A DNA stretch of 57,002 nt from Ophiosphaerella korrae (GCA_028456385.1 JALNQF010000262.1:1-57002), one strand, 5' to 3'; positions 45,717 to 57,002 are shown, numbered from the stretch's first letter. A program made the numbers and translations. Notes: generated by a model not told the origin, from the sequence alone.

Positions 45717-46275
45717 GTGCGATACAGTAGCACGGAGTGCACGGCTGAATCCGGTACTAAGACGCTAGTCCATTCTTGATTGTAGGCTGCGCCAGGTTAA
45801 ACAGTCGCCTTATCCTGGTTCTCACAGCGGATCCCATTCTAGACACAAGAGTGATGCGATTTAGCGCTCACTAGCTTTAATGGCAATTACGCCTGCATTC
45901 TAAGACGTTTATCCACGTTGAAAAAATCCACACCCCTCGATAAGGGTGTGGTCAGATCGGGTCGGCCACCCTCCCTCTTGGCTACAATATTAAGGACCAA
46001 ATTATCTTTGCCTTTCAATGTAAATTATGAACACGCTTAGTCAACCAAATGACACTGGAACATGAAAACTTGGCCACTTTTGCACTGCCCCATGGCCCCA
46101 TCATCTACAACTCACCCTGTGGCTCTCCATGAACCTGCCAACCGATACAGTCGCGACTCCTTGACTGCTCTATCCCTGCACGTCTTGCTTAATCTATTTT
46201 AATCATTTTCTTAGCTCGAGCTCTCTGGCATTCCTCTCTTCATGCGTCTTTTGCGGCTTGAAGATGGTGGTCATC
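45717..46275. other. Gene-free interval with one stem-loop
   Basis: Normal composition and no supported gene. A perfect 8-bp stem with an 8-base loop lies at 45928-45951 (CCACACCC ... GGGTGTGG). The stretch probably contains the promoter of the minus-strand gene to its left. Confidence 0.4.
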
Positions 46276-46464
46276 TTACAGTAATTTTAGCACGTCCTCC
46301 GCACAATCCGGAAAGTCCAAGTTGAAACGGGCAACGAGCCTGGCTGAGACATACAGCGATCTGCCGTTCTGAACAAGCCAGTCATATACGACATCATGGG
46401 ATGTGGCGCAGAACGACCTGCTAGAGGACATATGCGTGCTCATCGGAGATTTCCAGGCAACCAA
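46276..46464 (-). CDS. Short unassigned frame, 62 aa, possibly a gene fragment
   Basis: It reads MVAWKSPMSTHMSSSRSFCA... and ends DYGVxx-free as NLDFPDCAEDVLKLL. The last third (SLYVSARLVARF then NLDFPDCAEDVLKLL) looks like an amphipathic helix at a real protein end. No upstream exon or homologue was recognised. It may be a decayed gene fragment or chance. Confidence 0.25.
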   Translation of the reverse strand: MVAWKSPMSTHMSSSRSFCATSHDVVYDWLVQNGRSLYVSARLVARFNLDFPDCAEDVLKLL

Positions 46465-46687
46465 GTCTTGACACAGCGATTGGATAAGTCACCGGTGGCA
46501 ACGCGGAGCACCCCCAAGGTGCCTCACTGAAGGAAACGAGGTGCTTGACAAGTACGTCACTCCGCAATGGATCAGACTAGAGCAGGGTCTGTGTATGAGT
46601 CAAAAAATCAATACACATAGCTGTAGGTAAACTATCCACACCTCCCCCTATAGCAAATTCTCTAGGCAAGCTTCATGTTCAGTGCAT

Positions 46688-47464
46688 TTATCGACCCACA
46701 GAGTGATTAATCCACATCCATGAGAATGTTGCTAGTGCTACGAGAACCGAAGCGACATTCCAAGCTGTTCCCCAGTCACTAAAAACAAGTTTAGCTATAA
46801 ACACCATCAAAAAGAGCATCGCTGTGGCCAACGATAGCGCTATATGCCGAGAATCTGTATCCCATCCTTCGTTAATCACCAGTCCTCGAAAGTTTAGCTC
46901 CCCTAATTTTGGACAGTGCCAACTTTCAATCTCTGACAAAATATCCCTATCGTTCTTAGCTTTCAGTTCAGTTGCTATCGCCATAATCCAACCGGAAAAC
47001 TACCTACAATTGACTGATAGCGACATCTTCTCCATCCAATAGATTATTTGCCGCGGCAATACTTGGGTAGGAAAAAGCTAGGGTCAGGTAAGGTCGCATT
47101 TTAATACGTAAGAGCTCCCTCTCAGCATGGTGTAACTTCACCTCCCGGCATACTGCTTCATCTATAATATTGGATATGCATTTATCTAAGCAGGATGTTC
47201 CGCCTGTTGATGGGTTGTACCGACAAGGAAACTCCCGAGGTACATGATCGGCAATGGTTTGCTCAAGTTGGCCTTTTTCGGCAATCAAGTCGTCGTTTGT
47301 GTAGGTGCCAATGAGCGTACTTTTTGACGTGCTTTGGGATCCACATCCAGCGATTGAAATCTTGAGATTGCTGTTAGTAATATTGCTAGCCAGATTTTAA
47401 GACGTTACCTGCGACAGATATCAACAATATTGACTTCTCTAATACCAAAAAAAGGTAGACGCAT
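46688..47464 (-). CDS. Unassigned protein with two C-terminal membrane segments, short introns or indels
   Basis: The best model starts at the ATG at 47464 (MRLPFFGIREVNIVDIC). It removes a 38-bp intron (47408-47371, GTAACG...TACTAACAG, with a good branch site) and continues KISIAGCGSQSTSKSTLIG..., giving the stretch LIAEKGQLEQTIADHVPREF and then HAERELLRIKMRPYLTLAF. After DGEDVAI a second very short intron (47014-46975) or an indel leads into ELKAKNDRDILSEIESWHC, which is followed by two hydrophobic segments (ALSLATAMLFLMVFIAKLVF and WNVASVLVALATFSWMWI) and a stop at 46688. Introns of ~40 bp are at the lower limit for fungi, so frameshift decay is an alternative. GCGSQSTSKST is not a true P-loop. 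Function unknown. Confidence 0.5.
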
Positions 47465-48493
47465 TCTCCAGCCTCCCTTGTGTGCATACCACGCCCGCCG
47501 AATTTCGAGGCTGCGATCTTTCAGCTGCGGCGGGGTTGGCGGCTTGGCGATCGTCACGCCCGTGCGCTAAGCCAATTAGGTCGCTGCAATAACTCAAGCG
47601 ATTCCAGGCACACCCGGAATCTGTTGCGCCTCTCTGCGCGCATGCTATCGCGCATCTGATCGTGCATCTTATCTAACACTAGTACTACGTACTGATAGCC
47701 TCTCGCTAGCCTGGCATATAGGGGTTATGTCGCAAAGCGCGTAGTAGTACATATACTGGTCTAGGTAGTAGAATACCAAGCTTGAGTGAGCTCGGGCTCC
47801 TATTTTGCTACGCAATACACAGCGAATTTCTGTCTGTTAGATTTGACAACTCCGGCGCGCGCTACTAGTAGGTCCTCTAGCGCCTACCTGGGCCTACTAC
47901 CTAGCGAGATTACAGCCGTAATTGAGGCACAATCTCAGCGGCACTAAACAGGGCCTAAAGTTTTAGTTACTATAGGAGGAGCTTGTGGGGCTTGGCAGCG
48001 TATTGCGTATAGTGTATAGCGTATAGCGTATTGCGTATTACGTACTACTTACAGCCTAATCGTAGCAACTAGCGCTATAGTTAGGACGCCGCGTAGGTAC
48101 ACACGTAAAATAATCGTCTAAGCGGCGTAAATCCTTCTTGCTCCCTAAACTCCTCAAGAAGCCGATAACACCGTCTAGCGTTAAGATAGCTAGCACAGGG
48201 ATATATCTCTCCCCTCTAGTTATACTATCTAGTACTTTAGCTTAAAAGGGTAGTAGCTAACTATGTCGATAGTACGCACGTGTTGCCCTATATTTTATTA
48301 TAATTTTATACAGCTAATATTTTAATAGTAAGTTAGGCTACAAAAGCTATTAAAGGTCTAACGTCTACTACTTGTTATATAAAGTTCTCTTTTAGGAGTT
48401 TAAGCTTAGCTAATAGTAGATAAAGTAATATAAGATTAAAAAGAGTTATAGAAACTTAGAGAACTTTATACTATTCTATAGGTACTAAGTTTA
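47465..48493. other. Transition zone, no gene; short heptamer repeat
   Basis: Composition drops from GC-rich (47.5-47.6 kb, CGCCCGCCGAAT) through mixed to fully RIP-like by about 48.3 kb. It contains a heptamer array at 47998-48039 and several short TAGTAGGT/ACCTACTA inverted matches near 47.86-47.92 kb. No coding frame was recognised. The first part is the likely promoter of the leftward gene. Confidence 0.45.
47998..48039 (+). repeat. Heptamer array GCGTATW, six copies
   Basis: Units are GCGTATT, GCGTATA, GTGTATA, GCGTATA, GCGTATT and GCGTATT in exact 7-base register, followed by ACGTA. No protein-coding reason for it is visible. Confidence 0.85.
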
Positions 48494-48932
48494 TGTAATA
48501 GGCTACCTAGTTGTTAACTACTAGATACCCTAGGGGTGTAGTAGATTAGGAGTTAATAACAAAAGCACGTATTATAATTAGTAATAGGCTAGGAAACAAT
48601 AGAATAGTTTCTTGCAATATTAAGGTATTGTCGCTCGTAGTTAATAATTAAATTACTAATACTATCCTAATAATACGTATTACTACTAAATATATACTTC
48701 TACTAAATCTTTAGCTTTATAGCTTTATAAGTACTAAGTCTTATAAAGTTATAAAGTTACTAGCTTTATAGCTTTATAAGTACTAAGCCTTATAAAGCTA
48801 TAAAGTTATTACGTATCCTAATTATAACTAACTTCCTAATTAAGATTATTACCCTACTTATCCTATACTTTGTTAGTACTTAAGTTAGGACTAATTAGTT
48901 CTATCTTAATTTCTCTTATTATACTTATAATA
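48494..48932 (-). repeat. Gypsy 3' LTR with 49-bp palindromic tandem repeat
   Basis: 439 bp. The middle holds two copies of a 49-bp unit (48712-48760, 48761-48809), each close to a palindrome: TAGCTTTATAGCTTTATAAG on one side and its complement on the other. Confidence 0.88.
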
Positions 48933-51900
48933 CTATTCTCCTCTTTAGGTAGGTTCTTATTTTACTATTCTAGGGCTAAAGTTATTAGTCTAGTTTCTTT
49001 ATTAATATTAAGTTCTTTATTACTCTTTATACCTTATTATTCTTAGTATAATAAGGTACTTCTTATAGATTAGTTTACTTAAAATAGTATTAAAATATTT
49101 CTCTATTCTTATTAAAATAGCTTTAGGTTAACTTATCTTATATCCTTAAAAGATAGTAAGGCTTATAGTAAGTATATTTATACTAACGCCTAGTATTATT
49201 ATACTCCTTTTAGTATTTCTCTTACTAAGTATAAGGATTTAATTATAACTAAGTCTCTTAGTTCTAAGTTATATAAAGAGAGCTATTAATAGAGCTTAAG
49301 CGAAACTATTATTATAGCTAGCTAATATAGAGTAAGCTTAGCGTAACTTAATCTCTAAGACTACTTATAAGATAGTAAAACTTTAAGCTTATACTAATTA
49401 CCTTTATAAACTAATAGCTTATAATAATACTAAATTATCTATATAGTCTTATACCTTAGAGGCTAAGATAGACTTTAAGGACGTAGTAAAGGCTACTCTA
49501 GCTCTTATTATATTAAACATTACTATCTCCTCTCTATCTAGTATTAGTAATATAGATTTTCTTAGTTTACTATAAAGTACTATATAGGGTTTTAACTTTA
49601 GAACTCTTTTAGTTTTTTAAAGTAGTTAAAGTTATCTTCTAGTTTCTATATATCTTCTTATAGTTACTCTTTTTTGTCTATACCTATCTATTTTACTAGG
49701 TAGTAGTTTCTTCTATTATAAAACTAATACTATAAGATTTCTTTTACTTTCTAATTATTATATTCTCTATACGTGTCTACTTTGTACACTAGTAGTTTTA
49801 CTTCTTATAGTACTTTTTCTAATAGTACTATATAGAATATTAGGTATATCTTTATCTTATCTAGTAGCTTTAATTTAAATATAACTAGTATAACTTTCTT
49901 CTTAATTTTGTAAAGTCTAATCTTTACGTAATCTAGTTTTAAACTTAATTATTTACTTTTAATATTTCTTTAGACTAACTATACTTTTTTCTCCTCTTTA
50001 AATTAAGGTCTCTTTTAGTATTTTTTATTATAGTATTTTACTATTTAATTTTATAAGAATTTTATATCTTATTGTAGTTAATTATATATTTCTCTTATTC
50101 TATTAGTAAAGTTTTCTTCTCTTAAAGACTAAGATACTTTAATTCTTAGTATCTAGTATATATTAGGGTTAAATCTATAGTTTATAAAGAAAAGTAATAC
50201 TCTTATTACTATATTCTTTACGCTATTATATACTAGCTATGCTATAGGTAGTAACTATACCTAATTATTCTAGTTATAGTTAAGGTAGTATCTAAAGTAC
50301 TATTCTACTATTTAGTTTATATATTCTAACTACTTATCTATTTATAGGTAGTATACTATTAATATTATATATTTAATTCTTAACAATACTATTATTATTC
50401 CCTATAGTTTTAATATAAATCTTATATCTTTATCTATAATAATTTTATCTAGAATACTATACTAGCTAATTATAGTTCCTAGAACCTAGTATATAGTAAC
50501 CTCTATTCTACCTTTCTCTTTATATAGTCTAAAGTATTAGTACTTTATAAGTTTATTTACTATTATTATAATTCTATTATACTTAACTCCTAATATTAGG
50601 TCTTTTAATTTTAGTAGCTTCGTAATAAAGTCTATTATAATAACTCTCTAAGGTTTTTTTAGTACTTTAACTAGTTATAATATTCTATATAATCTTGTAG
50701 TACTTCTATTACTAGTTATCTTACTTATAAGATATAGTAATTTTTTAGAAGCCTATCTAGTATTTTATTAATACCCTAGTATCTATATACTAGTAGTTTA
50801 TAGAACTACTATATAAATTCTCTTTATATCTTGTTTAGAATATAGGTTTATCTATAAGCTTTTGTAAGTCCTTCTTAGATCTTAAGCTTTTCTATTTCTT
50901 TAGAGTTCTTTTATATTTCTTTTTAAATTTATTTATCTAGCTTACTACTCTTTCTCTTAAGTGTTATAGCTATTCTAGGTATGTTTAGGATTAAATATCT
51001 TTCCTTATTCTTAACTAAAACTATACTAGTAGCGTTTACATCCTTTTATAAGTCTAGTCTTCTACTTAAGGTATTTATAAATTAGCTATCTTTACCTTTT
51101 ATATATATAATTTTATAGTTAAATATTAATAAGTATTTTTACTATTTTATATAATATTATAATAAGTCCTTATTTATTATAAATCTTATAAGATTCCTAT
51201 AGTCTATATAGACTCTTGTTTTATACTTTACTTTTTATAAGTATACTCTCTATTACTTAAATACTTTATAGATTACTAGTATCTCCTTATTATAAATTAG
51301 GTAGTTAAGCTCTACTAGTTTTATTTTCTTAGTAATATATTTAACTAAGTATTCTTACTTTATAACTTAGTCTTCTTATATTAGTACTATTCTATAGACT
51401 AAGTTTAATATATCTATTTTTACTATTACTAGTAATTCTAGGTTATATATTTTAATAACTAGGTTTTCTATAAAATTTCTATTTTATCTAAGTAAATACT
51501 TTATTATATTCTTAGGTCTATTTAAATAGCGTATCTTTCTTTATAAGTTTTATTAGGGGTTCTATAAGTTTAGACTATCTTACTATTAGTTTTTTATAAA
51601 AGTTTACTAGTCTATAGAACTATTATACGTCTTATAAGTTCTTTAGTATTAGCTATTCCTAAATTACTTTAATCTTACTTAAGTTAATTTTTATTTTTCT
51701 TAGTTCTATATTAAATCTAAGGAAGTCTATTTCTTTTATATAGAACTTATATTTCCTTATCTTAAAGAATAATTTATTCTCTACTAGTCTTTCTAGTACT
51801 TTGTATATATATTATACGTGTTCTCTCTCTATTTCTAAAAATATAAAGATATTATCTAGGTATATAAATATAAATACGTCTAGGTATTCTTTTAAGACTA

Positions 51901-53305
51901 TATTAATTCTTTTCTAAAAGACTACTAGTGCGTTTATTAATCTAAATAGTATAACTACGTATTTAAATAGTCTATACTACGTTCTAAATATCGATTTCTA
52001 TTTATTTCCTTTCTTAATTCTAATCTAGTAGTAAGTATTTTAGATATCTAGTTTTATAAAGATTTAGGCCTTTTATAGCCTATCTTGTATTTTATCTATA
52101 CGTAGTAATAAGTATTAATTCTTGTTTGTAATTGCGTTTATCTTTCTAAAGTCTATATAAGGTTGTTTATCTTCTATTCCCTTCTTATCTATAAATATAA
52201 GTTTATATACTATAGAAGATTAGAAGTTTTATATCTATCTTTTTCTTATTATATTTTTAATAAATACTTGTTTAATCTTTAGTTCTTCTTTAGTTTTTTT
52301 GTAAACTAGGCTCTAGCCTATATTCTTCTCTTCTTCTAGGTCTATTACTAAGTCCTATAGCTAATATTCTAGAAGGTAATTATTAGGCTCTATAAGTTAT
52401 TTCTCTTATTTCTTATATTCTTCTAGGAATTTTCCTTTGTATATATTTATGTTAGCTTCTAATATTTCTTTTTTAAAGTAACTAATTTTCTCTATTCTCT
52501 AACTAATCCTTAGGTTAGTTTATTATAACTATCGTATTCCTAATATTATTTCTTGTTTATTATTAATTATTATTATGTTTATAATTATATTTTTAATCTT
52601 TAGCCCTTCTAGTTCTAATATAGAGGGTATAATTTTAAACCTAATAAGTTCTTAGAATAGTTTACCTTTAATTATACTTAGTTATTAAAGGTATCTCTTT
52701 ATAGTATACTTTATTCCTTAGTCTTTTATAAATTTCTTTAATATAAAATTCTTTATAGCTCTACTATTAATTATAATTTATACTTTTCTTCTTTAGTATA
52801 TTCTTTCTTTTATAACGTATAGATCTATTATACTATTAAGTTTTTCTTTCTTAGGCTATTTTGTAAATTGTCTATCTTTTTAGGGCTATTACCTTACTTT
52901 CTATTTATAGTCTTTATATTTTAGATATTTATCTTCTATATATTTATACTATAGTCTTCCTAGAATATATTCTCTAAGTAGTTTCTTTCTAGGTCTAATT
53001 ACTATGCACTCCTTGTTAGGTATTCTAATTTATTTCTAACCTTTAATATCTTTTCTCTAGATAGCTTTCGTGTAATTATATCCTTTTCTTTATACTAGCT
53101 AGGCGTAATTTCTTAACTTAGCTTCTCTATATACGTAACAATTAGTATTTAAGTATAATACCTAGGATACTTTAAAGTGTACTAGATATTCTAGATTTAT
53201 TCTTTTATTATCCCCTTCTTAGTATTTATCTATACTTAGTCTTATTTATACTAAGATATAGTATACTATTAGTATACTTAGTATATAGGTATTATTAATC
53301 TATTA

Positions 53306-54438
53306 ACGTAGTTTATAAGTATATAGCTAGTATAAGTAAGTAGCTAGCCCTACTAACTTTATATATCTATCTTATCTTAATACGTAATAGCTCTACGTAA
53401 CACCTCTTAATTACTATTAAAAGAGTTAGATATTTAGCTTATAATCTCTTCTATTAAAGAAAAGTAAATTTTAAGTACTAGCCTTACTACTTTAACGTTC
53501 TAAGTAGCCTAAACAATAGTATACCGCTAACGCGCTAGTATACCTACCTAACGCGATTACTAGCCTAACTTAAGGAAGCTTAGCTAGCTAGAGGAGGAAG
53601 TAATAGTTAATTATATTTTTAATCTAGATTCTCGTAGTTTTAACCTATCTCTAGCTACTATACATAAGATAGCTAATAAACTACTTGCTTAGCGTAGAGG
53701 TAAACCTACTAGCGTTTACTAGGCGCGTAACTTTATTAAGTATATAGATAGTCTTACAACGCGTTTTAATTACTTATATAATAGGTAGAGAGCTTTATAT
53801 AAAGACCTAGCTACTATAAGTAGCTAGTTTAAGCTAGTATAGCGTATAAGAGCTATATACGCCTACTCTAGCTACTCTAGCTACTCTAGCTCTACTAGAG
53901 GCTCTCTAGGTAGCTTATACGCTAAGTAACGTACGTAAGCGCGTACGCTAGCACAAGAGCTTATCGCTAGTATTAATTATTAATATAATTAATTAACTTA
54001 AAAAGGGAGCTTATATAATAATACTAGAAGCTAAGTTAATATATAATTAGATTTTTAGTCTTAAGAGAGCTAATAAGGTAGCTAGTAAGCGTAAATTATA
54101 AAAAAAGAAGTAGATTTAGAAGAAAGGAGTCTTAATAAAGGGAAAGAGAGAGGATTTAATTACTTAACTAGAGGCTAATTACAAGATTAATTGTAAATAG
54201 CGTAAGAGTAGGTAGTATTTAAGCTTAAGTTACTAGGCTTACGCACGCTATAAGAGGTATAGAGAGACTAAGTATAACTTACGTATATATAAAAGTAATA
54301 TAGTAAGTACTACTTAATTTAATATATTAATATATATACTTTACTCTACTACGTTATTAAGTTATATACTTAAAGAGGTATACAAAGTTAGTAGAGCTAG
54401 CTACTTACTTATACTAGCTACTTACTTATAAACTACGT
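53306..54438 (+). mobile_element. Internally deleted pogo/Fot element, 1133 bp, nested in gypsy
   Basis: Flanked by TA (53304-53305, 54439-54440) with TIRs of about 60 bp starting ACGTAGTTTATAAG. The plus strand reads a Tc5-type HTH near 53.59-53.83 kb: EEVIVNYIFNLDSRSFNLSL, then ARNFIKYIDSLTTRFN (family NFIKR.PEL.TRF). It then jumps to C-terminal-like sequence (LQKKGVLIKGKERGF, 54.11 kb). The whole DDE catalytic core is missing, so it was a non-autonomous derivative even before RIP. Confidence 0.85.
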
Positions 54439-56089
54439 TACGTCTTTTTTATAAGGAACTGCTATTCTCTTTATATATATATTCTTCTTACTATAACTAT
54501 ATATTACTCTATTTATTATTAAAATAATATAAACTTTATATTCTTAGGATTACGTATTTTCTAATCTTTATATACTTCTTCTATACTTATAACTAGTAAG
54601 TATTTCTAAATAAACTACTAATATTTATTTTATTCTACTATATCTATTGTTATATAGCTATTATAGCTTCTATTAATTTAGGTATATTTTATACCTTTTA
54701 CTTAAACTTACTCTTTATTATTTTCTATTTCTTTAGAGGTAACCTTATTAGTCTCTTTAAGCTAATCTTATATTCTTTCTTTTATTACTACTACTCTATT
54801 CTTTTATAAGAACTATTCTACTCTCTACTTATTAGAAAAGTATATAGAGTAGTTATCTTTATAATAAAAAGTCTAATAGAGTATTAAATATTATAGTTCT
54901 TTACTTACTACTACTTTTTCTTAAGGTTTAGCTTGTATTTTAGGTACTTCTTTCTTGTCCTTAGTTGTCTTTAACTAGGCTTCTTTCTCTTTCTTAGGAT
55001 CTTTACTTCTATAATCTCTTATAAAGTGTTTTAGTTTTCTATATTTATAATATACTATATCTTTCTTCTTTAATTAGTAGTCTTTTATATAGTAGCCTTT
55101 CTTACTATAGTTAAAGTATATAAAGTCTTTGTTTTTCTTTTTACTATCTTTATTAGCGTCTAATATTATAGGGTCTCTACTATTATAATTTCTATAGTAT
55201 CTACTATATTTATTTATTCTCTATTCTTAGAGGTTATTATCTACTTATATTACCTATCTTTTTAAGGCTACTAATATTCTTAGTTTCTCTATCTAGATTA
55301 ATTTATATTAGATATTTTCCTTTAGTCTTTATTTAAACCTTATTATAAAGAATAGTTTATTCTATTCTATATTTTATAATAGTTATTAAAATTCTAATAC
55401 GTATTCTAGAACGCTTTTCTACTATTTTAGTCTTTTAAGCTTTTCTTTTACATATTAGGTAATATCTATATCCTTAAAAGCTACTCTTATTCTTTATATA
55501 AAATATTCGTAACTTCTAAAGATAGCTATTATCTTATCCTTCTTTATTCCTAGAGCTTATAGGCTATAGTCTATTTAGTAGGGTTTAAACTATCTTATAG
55601 CTTTTCCTTTTAGGTATATTCTAATATATACAACTTTCTTTTCTTTTATATTAAAGTATAGTACTTGTATATCTATCTATAACTATACTAAGGCTAAGAA
55701 GTATCTTAGTTCCTTTCTTATTCTATTAAATTTTTTAAGTATAGGTATCTTAGGTAGTTTCTTTATTATACTTATTTCTAGTCTCTAAGTAGTTTATTCT
55801 ATTTAGTTCTATCTTACTATAATAGCTTTAATTTAAACTTTATTCTATTTAATATACTCTTATAGTTCTTTGTTCTACGTTTCTAGGGCTTTAATTATAA
55901 GTTATATATCTCTCTTTTTAGTAATTAGGATATTTAAGTGTATCTTAACTACTACTTAGTTAGTTCTATCTAACTTATAACTACTTAGAGGTGCTTTACT
56001 TTCTTTTCTAGTTATACTTTCTACTATTGTATTAGCTTAGACTATACGCTACTTACGCTTCGCTTCTCTTAATAACTAGATTAGTAAGG

Positions 56090-56528
56090 TGTAATAGGCT
56101 ACCTAGTTATTAACTACTAGATACCCTAAAGGTATAGTAGATTAGGAGTTAATAACAAAAGCACGTATTATAATTAGTAATAGGCTAGAGAATAATAGAA
56201 TAGTTTCTCGCGATATTAAGGTATTGTCGCTTGTAGTTAATAATTAAATTACTAATCCTATCCTAATAATATATATTACTACTAACTATATACTTCTACT
56301 AAATATTTAGCTTTATAGCTTTATAAGTACTACGCTTTATAAAGTTATAAAGTTACTTACTTTATAGCTTTATAGGTGCTAAGCCTTATAAAGCTATAAA
56401 GTTATTATGTATCCTAATTATAACTAACTTCCTAATTAAGATTATTACCTTACTTATCTTATACTTTATTAGTACTTTAGTTAGGACTAATTAGTTATAT
56501 CTCGATTTCTCTTATTACACTTATAATA
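56090..56528 (-). repeat. Gypsy 5' LTR
   Basis: 439 bp, colinear with the left LTR and with the same 49-bp palindromic duplication. TGTAATAGG is kept at its left end, while the right end is mutated to TTATAATA. Confidence 0.88.
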
Positions 56529-56733
56529 GTTTAGTTTTTAATCTCTTAAATAGTAACTATAAATATAATAGTACTTAAACTTTATAGTTATCTCTAAGTA
56601 GCTTTTATACTAAAGATAATAGTAGTAATAGTGTATATAGTTATATTAGATAAAAAGTTATAAGAGGTCTAGGGTAAAAAGCTATTAGGGTATACTTAGC
56701 GCTATCGACAAGCTCTACTAGGCTAAGTAACTA
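56529..56733. other. Short RIP-mutated flank of the gypsy element
   Basis: Starts with the GTTTA target duplication. Composition is RIP-like, and no gene or known repeat was recognised. It ends at a TA that borders a different, unmutated sequence. Confidence 0.5.
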
Positions 56734-57002
56734 CAGTGGGGTGACACGAAAAAAAAGTGTAGAAAAAAGTTATAGTTTTTAACTTAAAATAACTCTACCA
56801 ATATATTAGTTAAAAATATAACTAAAAATAAATATTAAAGTAAATATCAAGTACTTTAAAATAGCTTGCTACGATTTTTGATTACTAATCAAAATCGAGC
56901 TAGGATTTAAAGTGTTTAGAGGACTTTTTTTTTTGCTAACTTTAGAGCTCGATTATTTTTTATTTTTAGTATCTTTTTTTGAGATTTTTTAATATAAGTT
57001 AG
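56734..57002 (+). mobile_element. Probable terminus of a TA-flanked DNA transposon (partial)
   Basis: Immediately after TA (56732-56733) the sequence begins CAGTGGGGTGACACG and then A-rich runs. That style of terminus is known for Tc1/mariner elements (CAGTG...). CA and TG are present and homopolymer runs are common, so the RIP signature ends abruptly here. A near-perfect palindrome lies at 56872-56897 (CGATTTTTGATTA, then the complementary arm). No coding sequence is visible before the window ends. Confidence 0.45.

Larger units (their letters stand above)
48494..56528 (-). mobile_element. Full-length Ty3/gypsy retrotransposon, RIP-killed, with nested pogo
   Basis: 8035 bp with 439-bp LTRs and a perfect GTTTA target duplication (48489-48493, 56529-56533). 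The minus strand reads gag-pol. A CCHC knuckle relic lies at about 55.02-55.07 kb with its Cys codons turned to Tyr (YYKYRKLKHFIRDY). Reverse transcriptase has FIYLDNIFIFLE near 51.87 kb (family YLDDILIFS). An RNase H-like stretch, VKIDILNLVY, lies near 51.4 kb, and integrase-like sequence at about 50-51 kb. A purine tract complementary to CTATTCTCCTCTTTAGG adjoins the left (3') LTR. It aligns with the fragments at 26073-26681 and 28401-31687. In-frame TAG/TAA are frequent. The pogo element at 53306-54438 lies between gag and the rest of pol. Confidence 0.92.

Noticed and set aside
45928..45951. Stem-loop CCACACCC/GGGTGTGG as an RNA element or terminator
   Set aside because: An 8-bp stem in a non-coding interval is within chance for this length, and rho-independent terminators do not apply to nuclear fungal genes.
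47152..47336. P-loop reading of GCGSQSTSKST in the unassigned membrane protein
   Set aside because: The motif lacks the GK[ST] core of a Walker A site and no Walker B was found.
33413..47464. Starship-type giant element with cargo island
   Set aside because: The gene content would fit cargo, but no tyrosine-recombinase (DUF3435-type) captain gene or relic was recognised in the window.
1..57002. CRISPR arrays, rRNA or tRNA genes
   Set aside because: No regularly spaced repeats with unique spacers were seen; the tandem repeats found are short and contiguous. I recognised no tRNA or rRNA sequence, though a structured search was not possible.

Overview
The window is nuclear DNA of a filamentous ascomycete (Pezizomycotina). 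It shows the two-compartment structure left by repeat-induced point mutation (RIP). Two blocks, about 1-33.4 kb and 48.3-56.7 kb, are almost stripped of the dinucleotides CA and TG. In the first 360 bases I count one of each, amid dozens of TA. These blocks are nested, dead transposons. Between them lies a roughly 15 kb island (33.4-48.2 kb) of normal base composition with host-type genes. A HET-domain gene, short fungal introns, and Fot/pogo, Tc1/mariner, Ty1/copia and Ty3/gypsy relics all fit an ascomycete. The species cannot be named from the sequence.

Left repeat block. A minus-strand copia fragment (1-3342) carries a nested solo LTR. About 12 kb of unassigned RIP-mutated repeat follows. 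Next come a Fot1-like element split by a solo gypsy LTR (15.27-17.6 kb), an unassigned 1.9 kb stretch, and a complete copia element with 165-bp LTRs (19541-26072). A scrambled gypsy region (26.07-32.1 kb) contains a Tc1/mariner element inserted in an LTR. A truncated pogo transposase (32.1-33.8 kb) ends the block. Its first ~100 codons lie beyond the RIP edge and are still open.

Gene island. From left to right it holds: a minus-strand membrane-anchored seven-bladed PLL-like beta-propeller lectin, frameshifted in blade 6; a divergent plus-strand 882-residue HET-domain protein; a minus-strand polytopic membrane protein with one intron and one RIP-type premature stop; a pogo element (42688-44987) with 72-bp inverted repeats and a TA duplication, itself hit by an unmutated 163-bp solo LTR; remnants of possible membrane-protein genes on both sides of that pogo; and a minus-strand protein with two C-terminal membrane segments.

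Right repeat block. A structurally complete but RIP-killed minus-strand gypsy element (48494-56528, 439-bp LTRs, GTTTA duplication) carries an internally deleted pogo element (53306-54438). The last ~270 bases look like the unmutated end of another TA-flanked DNA transposon.

Functional reading. The island combines a surface lectin, a HET (heterokaryon incompatibility/cell-death) protein and several membrane proteins. Some of these are freshly broken. This is an accessory locus in a transposon-rich compartment. A role in non-self recognition is plausible from gene content, but it is an inference.
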